From positions 1 through 64,000 of the forward strand of contig CACYJV010000008.1 of assembly GCA_902774815.1 (NCBI GenBank): a stretch of 64,000 bases of DNA, read 5' to 3'. Of this stretch, positions 14,897 through 22,567 are shown piece by piece; positions within the stretch are counted from its first letter, which is position 1, and the number at the start of each line of letters is the position of its first letter. The translations under genes were made by a program, and so were the position numbers. The stretch comes from an uncultured Prevotellaceae bacterium (GTDB taxonomy: Bacteria; Bacteroidota; Bacteroidia; Bacteroidales; Bacteroidaceae). The notes below the pieces were generated by a model. It ran no database searches, was not told the DNA's origin, and saw only the letters and a program-made list of their open reading frames with translations.

Positions 14897-16432
14897 TTAA
14901 TACTCGTTCTGAACCAATGCGGGATCGGAGTCGAGCTCGCCCTGTGCGATGGGGATGTACTTCTTCGACTCAGTCCAGCGGTTGGTGCGGTAGCCATACT
15001 TATCGGGCACGAGCACGGTGGCAGCCTTGCCTGTGCGCACGAGGTCCCAGTAGCGCTTGCCCTCACCCATGAACTCGAGGTCGCGCTCGTCGATGATGTC
15101 GTCCTTCGTGACGCTTGTCACAGCTTGAAGTCCGGCACGCTGGCGCACCTGGCTCACGTACTGTGCAGCGGTAGCAGCATTGCCGCCCGTCTCCAACAGC
15201 AGCTCGGCAGCATTCAGCAGAGCCTCGCTGTAGCGGTAGTAGCGGTAGTTGTTGTTGAAGTTCAGGTTGTTGTCGAAGGCGGCGTGCGAGTTGGTACCCG
15301 TCACCTTGCTGTACTTCTTCAGCCAGAGGAATGTGTTCTGATAGCGTGGATGGTAGGACTGACTCTCTTCAAGACCTTCGAGGAAACGGAAGTCAAGAAT
15401 GGTTGCATCGCGGCGAAGGTCGCCCTCGCTGAACTTGTCGTATGCCTCTACGCGTACGGGCAGGAATCCCCAACCGTCGCCAGCCATTTCAGGCAGGTCG
15501 CCCACAGCCCAGTTGTTGGGCGAGATGAGCGTAGGCAGCACAGTTCCGCCGATGGCCAGCGGACTGCTCCAGCCGCGCTCGTTGCCACCGTCTTCGTAGT
15601 TGATCTCCCAGATGGACTCCTTCGTCCACTCACCCTCTACGTACCAGATGTTGGCGTAGTCAGGGTTCAGGGCATAGTCGTTGGAGGCTATGATTTCCTG
15701 CATGTACTGCAAAGCCTTCGGATAGCGGCTGCTGTCCTTTTGATACATTACCATTTCGGCATACATCATGTAGCACATAGCCTGTGAAGCACGTCCGGCA
15801 TTGGCATTGTCCCAGCGGAGAGGTAGCACTTTCGAATCGATGACTTCCTCAAGTTCGCGAATGAGTTCGGCATAAACCTCGTCGGCCTTCTTCTGCGGCG
15901 CTGTGTAGGGAGCGCTGAGATTCTCAAGATAGAAGGGGATGTTGCCGAAGTAGTGCCACAGCATATTATAGTAGAACACGCGCATGGCACGAGCCTGCAT
16001 CTCGTAGTTCTTGGCATTGGCAGGAGTTACGTCGACACCCCAGGGAATGTAGCGAAGCACATCGTTGCATCGCTTGATGCCTGAGTAGTCAACAGTCCAG
16101 AGTGAAGACAGCGTGTTGTTTTCATTGCCTTCGTAGTTGAAAAGCATGTGCCAGTTCTGCATGTCGTTCTTGGTCTCACCGCCAACCCAGAAATTGTCGC
16201 CCTGGATTTCGGCGTCGATGTTCAGTGCATTGTACTGTCCCAGTCCCCAGTCAGGCCAGTGGATGGGATCGTAGGCAGCAATCAGAGCTTCCTGAATGTG
16301 CTCGTCGGTCTTGTAGTAGTCTTCCAGATAGTCGCGGTTGGGGTTGGTCACCTCAAGGAAGTCATCGCTACAGCTGGTGAAAAGCATGGCACCGGCTGAA
16401 AGAAGACTCATTGCTATATATTTTGCTTTCAT
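14897..16432 (-). CDS. susD: SusD/RagB-family glycan-binding lipoprotein
   Basis: An outer-membrane lipoprotein (lipobox FTSC, Cys21) that caps the SusC channel and binds oligosaccharides. The 511-residue length is typical. SusD hallmarks are the N-terminal CSDDFLEVTNPN, the TPR-like helices with YNMLWHYFGNIPFY and ELIRELEEVIDSK, and the C-terminal RYSEALLNAAELLLETG and DLEFMGEGKRYWDLVRTGKA. It lies 46 nt downstream of susC; the gap is an AATTGTC/AATTTTC 7-bp repeat run (about 16448-16478). Confidence 0.95.
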   Translation of the reverse strand: MKAKYIAMSLLSAGAMLFTSCSDDFLEVTNPNRDYLEDYYKTDEHIQEALIAAYDPIHWPDWGLGQYNALNIDAEIQGDNFWVGGETKNDMQNWHMLFNYEGNENNTLSSLWTVDYSGIKRCNDVLRYIPWGVDVTPANAKNYEMQARAMRVFYYNMLWHYFGNIPFYLENLSAPYTAPQKKADEVYAELIRELEEVIDSKVLPLRWDNANAGRASQAMCYMMYAEMVMYQKDSSRYPKALQYMQEIIASNDYALNPDYANIWYVEGEWTKESIWEINYEDGGNERGWSSPLAIGGTVLPTLISPNNWAVGDLPEMAGDGWGFLPVRVEAYDKFSEGDLRRDATILDFRFLEGLEESQSYHPRYQNTFLWLKKYSKVTGTNSHAAFDNNLNFNNNYRYYRYSEALLNAAELLLETGGNAATAAQYVSQVRQRAGLQAVTSVTKDDIIDERDLEFMGEGKRYWDLVRTGKAATVLVPDKYGYRTNRWTESKKYIPIAQGELDSDPALVQNEY

Positions 16433-16447
16433 ATTTGATAATCTGTT

Positions 16448-16478
16448 TAATTGTCAATTTTCAATTCTCAATTTTCAT
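16448..16478. repeat. 7-bp AATTGTC/AATTTTC repeat in the susC-susD gap
   Basis: Units AATTGTC, AATTTTC, AATTCTC, AATTTTC are in tandem. Similar runs are at about 9917-9948 (inside the CotH gene) and 42828-42858 (nadB-pepC gap). Confidence 0.6.
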
Positions 16479-19400
16479 TTAGAATGTCAGGTTCAGACCA
16501 ATCGTCCATGTGCGAGCCTGCGGATAGACACCCTTGTCGATGCCAAGCGACTTGCCACCGGAAGAGATTTCCGGATCGAATCCCCAGTATTTGGTCCAAG
16601 TGATGAGGTTTTCTGCCATGACGAAGAAGCGCAGACGCTCGATGGAAATCTGGCGCGTCAGACTGCGAGGCAGTGTGTAACCCAATGAGATGTTCTTCAG
16701 ACGCAGGTACGAGCCGTCAACAATGTAGAGGTCGCTGACCTGCCAGTTGGTATTGTCGCCGGCACGAAGGATGGGGTACTTGTTGGAAGTGCCCTCGCCG
16801 GTCCAGCGATTGAGCATATAAGTAGGATAGTTACCAGCTGTCACGTCGGTACGATAGGTGGCATCGAAGATGTCGGCACCGGCAACGCCCTGGAAGAACA
16901 TGTTGAAGTCGATTCCACGCCAGTCGGCATTGAAGTTCAGACCGAAGTTCCAGTCAGGTGTACCCTTACCGATCTTTGTGCGGTCGTCGCTCGAGATCTT
17001 GCCGTCGCCGTTGATGTCGACGAAGCGTGTGTCACCGGGACGTGCGTTGGGCTGGATGAGGCCGCCCTCAGCATTGGTGTAGGCATTTACCTCGGCATAG
17101 TTTTGGAACACGCCATTGGTCTTGTAGCCGAAGAAGTAGGGGAAAGGCATTCCGTTCGAGCCGCGAGCCAGCGAACCGCCCGTGAAGCCCTGAACACCGT
17201 CGTAGTCGATGAAGCCCGACTCGTTGCCAAGGTTCTTCAGCGTGTTCTTGGTATAGGTGGCGTTGGCCTTGACGGCGAAACGGGCATCGCTGACGTGCCA
17301 CTTGTAACCCAGTTCAAACTCAACACCCTTGTTTTCCATATCACCGACGTTACCGACAGGCTTGTTCTCGCCTACGTACGATGGGATAGGCATGGTCATC
17401 AGCATACCGTTGGTTTTCTTGATGTAGTAGTCGACGGTGAATGTCAATGCTTGGTTGAAGAAACCGAAGTCCAGTCCAAAGTCGGTCTGCTCGCTCTCTT
17501 CCCACTTAATGCTCGGGTTGGCTGTCGTAGAGGCCTTCGAACCGATCTGTTTGATGGCGGGATTACCAAAGAGCACGTTGTTGCCCATCACGTTCTCTAC
17601 CGTGTAGAGGAAGTTGTCGATGTTATCGCTACCGTTCTTACCCCAGCTGGCACGGAACTTCAAGTTCGACAGCCAGTCCTGAGTCTGCTCCATGAACTTC
17701 TCGTTCATGATGTTCCAACCCACGGATACTGAGGGGAATGTACCGTATTTGTTTTCCGGACCGAAGCGGCTTGAACCGTCGCGACGAACGGTGGCCTGCA
17801 ACATGTACTTCTCGTCGTAGTTGTAGCTGATACGACCGAAGAGCGAGCTCAGACGATGCTCCACGTTCGGACCGCCCCAGCCGTTGTACTCAGCAAACGG
17901 AGTGCCGATGAGTTTGCCGTCGGTGTCAACCTCGTAGATCACATTGGCATTGGTATAACTCATGTAGGGTTTTTCCAGATTGATGATGTTCCAACGCTCA
18001 GCACCCAGATAGTCGCTCTTATTTCTCATGGCACTCTGACCCAGCACTACGCCGATGGAGTGCTTGCCGAACTGCTTGTCGTAGGTCAGTGTGTTTTCCA
18101 CCTGCCAGTTGCAGCCCTTGTTCCACGACATGCTTGAAGAGGTATGTTCGCCCTTTGCATTGCCCGAGTGGTAGTACTTCGACAGCGTAGCTGCGCTGTT
18201 GCCCCAGAAAGAGAGGTCAACGGAGTAGTTGAAGTGGTACTTCAAGTTGTCCCACAACTGCAGATCGAACGAGAATTTGGGTACAAACTTGTGGCTCCAG
18301 TTCTTTGAAGGGTTCATGTTGAGCAGTGCCAAGGGGTTGTTCATCTCGGCATACGAACCGAACGTGCCGGGAATGGTGTAGTAGTTGCCTGCGGCGTCGC
18401 GCTGCAGCTCGTAGCCCTGAGTCTCCTCATACTTAGCGTGCATCTCGTCGGCCAGTTCCTTATTGGTCACGGTCGGCGCAATGATGGGCGACATGTAGAG
18501 GGCCGAACCCAGCACCGAACCCCACTCAGAGTTCTCGCTGATGCCCGTGCTCTTGATGCGCGTATAGGCGAGATTCACCGTAACGTCTAGCTTGTTCAGG
18601 AAGTTGCGCTCGGCCGTTGCGTCGTATACGCTATAAATATTATTGGAACGCAACGACAGACGCTGATAGTTAGACTGTCCGTAGTTACCGCCTACGATAC
18701 CTTCCTGGTCGTAGTATCCCATGGACAGATAATAGTTCAGTTTCTCGGAAGCTCCGCTGACTGATACCTCATGGTTCTGTACGGGAGCATTGTCGTTGAA
18801 TACCAAGTCTTGCCAGTCGGTTCCGAAGCCCTTGATGGGATCGCCGTTGGTGTCCATCAGGTTGTAGGGATCAGCATAGATGGGAGCCTGACCGCCATTC
18901 ATACGCAGCTCGTTTTGCATGATGGCATAGTCGGTGGCACTGGTCACGTCGCGACGACGCCAGGCCGTCTGCCAGCCCTGCGAGAAGTTGTAGTTGATAG
19001 ATGCTTTGCCAACCTTACCCTTCTTGGTGGTGACGAGTACGACACCATTGGCGGCACGTGCACCGTAGATAGCACCTGAAGCAGCATCCTTCAGGACTTC
19101 TATAGACTCGATATCGCTGGGGTTCAAGAAGTCGATTCCACCCTCAATGGGCATTCCATCGACGATGTACAGCGGGTCACTATTGTTAATGGTACCCGTA
19201 CCACGCACACGTACACGAGGAGAAGCACCAGGCTGACCCGAAGATGACGTTACGTTCACACCGGCAGCCAGACCCTTCAGTGCATTGTCAATACGTACAG
19301 GAGTCTTGCCTTCGAGGTCGTCGGCACTCACTTTTGCAATGGCTGCCGTGACGACACTCTTCTTCTGCACACCGTAGCCGATGACGACTACGTCCTGCAG

Positions 19401-19697
19401 TGTCTGCTGATCTTCTTTCAGCACGACGTTCATTTGATTGCGGGCTGCAACCTCTTGGTTTGTAAAGCCAATGTAGGAGACAACCAGCATAGTACCCTCA
19501 GAAACATTCATGGTAAATTGACCATCGATGTTGGTAATTGTACCATTCTGAGGCTTTCCTTTCTCGACAACGGATGCTCCGATGACGGGCTCTCCGTTCT
19601 CGTCAGTCACTGTGCCCACAATTCCTGAGAACTGGGCAAAGGTCGCCGTTGACACCAACAGTGCCACCAGCAGAGATAGTAACCTTGTTCTTTTCAT
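16479..19697 (-). CDS. susC: SusC/RagA TonB-linked outer-membrane transporter
   Basis: A 1072-residue TonB-dependent importer of glycan oligosaccharides. Signal peptide (cleavage near TFAQ); carboxypeptidase-D regulatory-like domain (about 24-95, VGTVTDENGEPVIGASV); TonB plug (about 115-230, with DPLYIVDGMPI and IESIEVLKDAASGAIYGARAANGVVLVTTKKG); then the 22-strand barrel ending in an aromatic residue (WTIGLNLTF). There is no STN extension, so ECF/anti-sigma signalling through this protein is not expected. It is the first gene of the seven-gene PUL transcription unit. Confidence 0.97.
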   Translation of the reverse strand: MKRTRLLSLLVALLVSTATFAQFSGIVGTVTDENGEPVIGASVVEKGKPQNGTITNIDGQFTMNVSEGTMLVVSYIGFTNQEVAARNQMNVVLKEDQQTLQDVVVIGYGVQKKSVVTAAIAKVSADDLEGKTPVRIDNALKGLAAGVNVTSSSGQPGASPRVRVRGTGTINNSDPLYIVDGMPIEGGIDFLNPSDIESIEVLKDAASGAIYGARAANGVVLVTTKKGKVGKASINYNFSQGWQTAWRRRDVTSATDYAIMQNELRMNGGQAPIYADPYNLMDTNGDPIKGFGTDWQDLVFNDNAPVQNHEVSVSGASEKLNYYLSMGYYDQEGIVGGNYGQSNYQRLSLRSNNIYSVYDATAERNFLNKLDVTVNLAYTRIKSTGISENSEWGSVLGSALYMSPIIAPTVTNKELADEMHAKYEETQGYELQRDAAGNYYTIPGTFGSYAEMNNPLALLNMNPSKNWSHKFVPKFSFDLQLWDNLKYHFNYSVDLSFWGNSAATLSKYYHSGNAKGEHTSSSMSWNKGCNWQVENTLTYDKQFGKHSIGVVLGQSAMRNKSDYLGAERWNIINLEKPYMSYTNANVIYEVDTDGKLIGTPFAEYNGWGGPNVEHRLSSLFGRISYNYDEKYMLQATVRRDGSSRFGPENKYGTFPSVSVGWNIMNEKFMEQTQDWLSNLKFRASWGKNGSDNIDNFLYTVENVMGNNVLFGNPAIKQIGSKASTTANPSIKWEESEQTDFGLDFGFFNQALTFTVDYYIKKTNGMLMTMPIPSYVGENKPVGNVGDMENKGVEFELGYKWHVSDARFAVKANATYTKNTLKNLGNESGFIDYDGVQGFTGGSLARGSNGMPFPYFFGYKTNGVFQNYAEVNAYTNAEGGLIQPNARPGDTRFVDINGDGKISSDDRTKIGKGTPDWNFGLNFNADWRGIDFNMFFQGVAGADIFDATYRTDVTAGNYPTYMLNRWTGEGTSNKYPILRAGDNTNWQVSDLYIVDGSYLRLKNISLGYTLPRSLTRQISIERLRFFVMAENLITWTKYWGFDPEISSGGKSLGIDKGVYPQARTWTIGLNLTF

Positions 19698-19751
19698 ACT
19701 GTTTTGTTCGTAAATTGTTTAAGTTTGATTGTTTGTTTTCGAATCTGGTGG

Positions 19752-19788
19752 CAAAGTTAATATAAAAAACACGCGCGTCAACACGTGT
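19752..19788 (-). promoter_or_regulatory. Promoter of the beta-glucan PUL operon
   Basis: Minus strand: TTG (19779-19781), 19-bp spacer, TAACTTTG (19752-19759). An imperfect dyad ACACG...CGTGT at 19769-19788 overlaps the -33 region and could be a regulator site. The predicted leader is about 50 nt. Confidence 0.6.
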
Positions 19789-19815
19789 ATAAATAAAAAG
19801 TGGATAAATACAAAA

Positions 19816-19864
19816 GACTGATTTTTGTAATGCATTAAAATACAATGCTTTACAAAAATCAGTC
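19816..19864. repeat. Long AT-rich inverted repeat upstream of susC
   Basis: Perfect 15-bp arms GACTGATTTTTGTAA (19816-19830) and the matching arm (19850-19864), with inner arms GCATT/AATGC. It lies about 30 bp upstream of the PUL promoter and 100 bp beyond the MFS gene end. It could be an operator for the PUL or the MFS terminator. Confidence 0.6.
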
Positions 19865-19961
19865 AAATACTAAAAAGTGGACTTGATAAACCGGTTTTAA
19901 CTCACTTTTTCCTATATAAAAGGGATAGGGATGGGGTTTGCAAAGGGATGAATGGGGCTGC

Positions 19962-21155
19962 TTATTCCCCCTTGTTCATCAGTCCAAAGCCATAGAGGGC
20001 AACGATGATGTAGCCAACCAAAGGGATGATGAACGGCACGACGAGGTTAGTTGCATCGGCAACCATACCCATTAGCAGGAAGCCGCAGCCTCCTACGGGT
20101 GTCATCATTAGTACCGATGAGGCGCTCTTGGTGAGTGATCCCAGACCACGTACGGCCAGCGAGAAGATGGTGGGGAACATGATGGCCTCAAACATGTAGT
20201 TGGCCACTAAGGCATAAAGCGAGAAACGGCCTAGGTTGAGCAACACAAGCATGGTACATACTACAGTTCCGCAACCGCAAATGAACAGCATTCGCTCAGC
20301 TGGAATCTTCGTCATGATCCATGATCCGATGAAACGCCCTACCATGAAGAAGGCCAATGCACACGTAAGCACTACTGATGCAGTACGGTCGGTCATCCAA
20401 CCCTGACCTGTGGTAAAGTTGATGAAGTAACTGTTGATGGAGATTTCGGAAACCTCGTAGGCTAACAGGGCAATGAGTCCGTAGACGAAATATTTGTGTT
20501 TCCAAATCTTCAAGAGTGGTTCACGACCGTATTTGGCCTTTTCGGCTAAACCGTCGTTGTGGCTGATTTCAGGTAACTTGACTTTTGCAAATACGGCAGC
20601 GATGGCTAATACCAACACGCCAAGTACGGCATAAGGGACGGCCACATTACCTCCACCGTCACTGAAGAGGAACTGTCCGACGGCGAAGGTTGCAAACAAC
20701 GAACCTAATCCGTTGAACGATTGCGACAGGTTCAGTCGGCTGGTGGCGGTTTCTTTGTCGCCAAGTTCCGTTACATAAGGGTTGGCGGCTGTCTCCAGGA
20801 ATGTCAAGCCGCAACCGATGATGAACAGGGCTCCCAAAAAGGCGTAGAATGTGCCTGCCTCGGCTCCAGGGATGAACAACAGGGCACCTAACCCAAACAG
20901 TAACAGCCCGAAAACCACACCTCTGCGATAGCCAAAGCGGTTGATAAACAGGCCTGCCGGTATGGCTAGCAAGAAATAGCCCAGATATGTGGTTACCTGA
21001 ATGAGCGACGATTGTGTGATGGAAATGTGCAACTCATTCTGAAAATGCTTGTTCAGCACATCCAGAATGGCACGTGAAAAACCCCATAAAAAAAACAATG
21101 TGGTGATCAGTACGAATGGCACCACATATTCTTTCGTTGTTAATTTTGCTTTCAT
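19962..21155 (-). CDS. FucP/GluP-type MFS sugar transporter
   Basis: An inner-membrane sugar/H+ symporter of the FHS family with about 12 membrane helices. The characteristic motif LTFLETAANPYVTELG is near residue 110, and RLNLSQSFNGLGS follows. The chosen start MKAKLTTKEYVVPF (ATG at 21153-21155) begins just before the first helix; the open frame extends 14 residues upstream through repeat-derived sequence. At about 397 residues it is a little short for FucP. Fucose, glucose or galactose are the family's known substrates. Adjacent to the beta-glucan PUL, glucose uptake is a reasonable inference. Probably cotranscribed with aqpZ upstream. Confidence 0.85.
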   Translation of the reverse strand: MKAKLTTKEYVVPFVLITTLFFLWGFSRAILDVLNKHFQNELHISITQSSLIQVTTYLGYFLLAIPAGLFINRFGYRRGVVFGLLLFGLGALLFIPGAEAGTFYAFLGALFIIGCGLTFLETAANPYVTELGDKETATSRLNLSQSFNGLGSLFATFAVGQFLFSDGGGNVAVPYAVLGVLVLAIAAVFAKVKLPEISHNDGLAEKAKYGREPLLKIWKHKYFVYGLIALLAYEVSEISINSYFINFTTGQGWMTDRTASVVLTCALAFFMVGRFIGSWIMTKIPAERMLFICGCGTVVCTMLVLLNLGRFSLYALVANYMFEAIMFPTIFSLAVRGLGSLTKSASSVLMMTPVGGCGFLLMGMVADATNLVVPFIIPLVGYIIVALYGFGLMNKGE

Positions 21156-21167
21156 ATCAGTTAAGAT

Positions 21168-21264
21168 TAAGGATGAAGGATGAAAGAATAAAGCCACTTG
21201 TTACTTGCGTGTCGCTTTCATCCTTCATCTTTCATCCTTCATCTTTCATCCTTCATCTTTCATC
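21168..21264. repeat. 7-bp TTTCATC/CTTCATC repeat with inverted partner
   Basis: Seven 7-bp units alternate TTTCATC and CTTCATC at 21216-21264. The reverse-complement version (GGATGAAGGATGAAAG) lies at about 21172-21187, so the aqpZ-MFS gap could fold into a long hairpin. A related run is at 49300-49375. Confidence 0.7.
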
Positions 21265-21270
21265 AAAAGT

Positions 21271-21942
21271 TTATTCAGCGGGTTGGATGCACTTCCAAAC
21301 ACAGGCTGCCAAAGCACCACCTACGAGCGGACCAACAATGAATACCCACAGGTCGGCAAGTGCCTTTCCTCCCTCGAACAGGGCAGGACCGATGGAACGG
21401 GCAGGGTTAACGCTCGTGCCGGTGAAGTGGATGCCTACTAGGTGAATCAGGATCAGCGACAGACCAATTGCCAAACCGGCGAAGTTGTTGGTAGCACCAT
21501 TCGTCTTCGATGTGGCACCGAGTACTACCAGCACAAACAGGCAGGTAAGTACAATCTCAACAATCAGACCGTTAGTAGCACCATAGGTGCAGGCATTGGC
21601 ACCCGTAGCAGTGGTAATCACCAAACTGGGGTCGGTAGCAACGATGCCGGCAAGCACAGCAGCAGCAAGTACGGCACCAATCACCTGGAACAGCATGTAC
21701 ATGCCGCAATCCTTAGCCGAGATACCGCCATTCAAGAATACGCCCAGTGTGATGGCAGGGTTGATGTGGCAACCCGAAATGCCACCGATGGTATAAGCCA
21801 TGGCTACAACAGCCAGACCGAAGGCAATGGCTGTTCCGACAATCGATGCAGTATCTGCACCACAACCCAGGGCAACAGCTGCGCCGCAACCCAAGAACGT
21901 AAGCACGAATGTGCCAACCATTTCTGCTAAATACTTTTTCAT
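21271..21942 (-). CDS. aqpZ: Aquaporin Z-type water channel
   Basis: A six-helix MIP-family channel in the inner membrane, passing water (and possibly small neutral solutes). Both NPA boxes are present: CHINPAITLGVF and TSVNPARSIGPALF. The 223-residue length and the compact loop structure fit the AqpZ branch rather than the longer GlpF branch. It has its own promoter at 21994-22025. Its 3' end is followed by the repeat-filled gap and the MFS gene. Confidence 0.93.
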   Translation of the reverse strand: MKKYLAEMVGTFVLTFLGCGAAVALGCGADTASIVGTAIAFGLAVVAMAYTIGGISGCHINPAITLGVFLNGGISAKDCGMYMLFQVIGAVLAAAVLAGIVATDPSLVITTATGANACTYGATNGLIVEIVLTCLFVLVVLGATSKTNGATNNFAGLAIGLSLILIHLVGIHFTGTSVNPARSIGPALFEGGKALADLWVFIVGPLVGGALAACVWKCIQPAE

Positions 21943-21993
21943 AAGCGTTTCGTTTTTAAGTTGTTAAAAATGAATATGTTGGTTTTCTGTTCG

Positions 21994-22025
21994 CAAAAAT
22001 AACACTTTTTGTTGAATGTGCCAAA
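21994..22025 (-). promoter_or_regulatory. aqpZ promoter
   Basis: Minus strand: TTTG (22022-22025), 20-bp spacer, TATTTTTG (21994-22001). It lies downstream of the small RNA terminator, so aqpZ does not depend on the small RNA promoter. Confidence 0.7.
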
Positions 22026-22035
22026 TAAAAATGGC

Positions 22036-22098
22036 AAAAAAAATGGGCGCCGCTGCGCCCTACCTTGTTAACCTTAAATCTAATACTATGAAAAACAC
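22036..22098 (-). ncRNA. Putative ~60-nt small RNA, copy 1
   Basis: On the minus strand a complete tiny transcription unit is visible. TTTG, a 20-bp spacer and TATCTTTG (22103-22110) form the promoter. About 35 conserved nt containing GTATTAGATTTAAGG follow, then a hairpin GGGCGC-AGCG-GCGCCC (22045-22060) and a run of eight T. Copy 2 at 27734-27796 matches over 40 of 43 bp (22068-22110 versus 27766-27808). Its hairpin stem differs but still pairs around the same loop. The unit has its own promoter and terminator, so it is probably an independent RNA, not a leader. Function unknown. Confidence 0.6.
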
Positions 22099-22507
22099 AT
22101 TGCAAAGATAGCATATTCTTTGCCTTCTTCCAAATGTTTTGGCAGAAAAAGTGTTCATTTTACATTTTATTTACAATTCCAAAGAATTCTTTAATAGATT
22201 TTAATAAATTGTGTTAGAAATGTTTATTAAAAACTTTCGATTCAAAGTTTTTTCATCTGTTTTACTGTTAAACTGTAAGAAAACGTGCCTTGTGTCTGTC
22301 GTGAATCATTACTGTCTGGATAGATCATGTTAAAACGTTCTCTATACATATGGTTTGTGCACCGAATACCTATGGTTTTTATTTCGAAAACGTATGGTTT
22401 GAATGGTGTAAAGATGGCATATATACAGAGCATCTATGGCCGATACAGCCTTTAACAGGGCGGCAATAGAAGTCAAAGCGATGGGAGATAGATGCTGTCA
22501 TAAAGCA

Positions 22508-22542
22508 TGACCCCCAAAAGTTAGCACAACTTTTGGGGGTCA
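22508..22542. repeat. 15-bp perfect inverted repeat, possible IS end or terminator
   Basis: Arms TGACCCCCAAAAGTT and its complement flank a 5-nt AGCAC loop. It lies 25 bp beyond the 3' end of the 22568-26017 gene, so it may terminate that transcript. There is no T-run on either side. The arm resembles insertion-sequence termini seen in this group, but no transposase is nearby. Confidence 0.55.
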
Positions 22543-22567
22543 AAGCTATAGATGAAAGGTAACTTGC

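Larger units (their letters stand above)
21943..22567. other. Intergenic region with aqpZ promoter, small RNA unit and a 15-bp inverted repeat
   Basis: From left to right: the aqpZ leader and promoter (21994-22025), a promoter-to-terminator small RNA unit (22036-22130), a featureless AT-rich stretch (about 22140-22500), and a strong inverted repeat (22508-22542). The 63-codon minus-strand frame in the AT-rich stretch has no supporting features. Confidence 0.6.

Noticed and set aside
22081..22110. Plus-strand leader peptide starting ATGAAAAACAC at both small RNA units
   Set aside because: The frame is 7 codons in one copy and 20 in the other; the minus strand has promoter, body and terminator in order, which explains the conservation better.
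22242..22433. 63-codon minus-strand frame as a small protein gene
   Set aside because: No promoter, no signal or domain, AT-rich codons unlike neighbours, and it spans a featureless region.
22508..22542. Complete insertion sequence or transposon end pair
   Set aside because: Only one inverted repeat is present with 5 bp between arms, and no transposase lies near; kept as a possible terminator or solo IS-like remnant.
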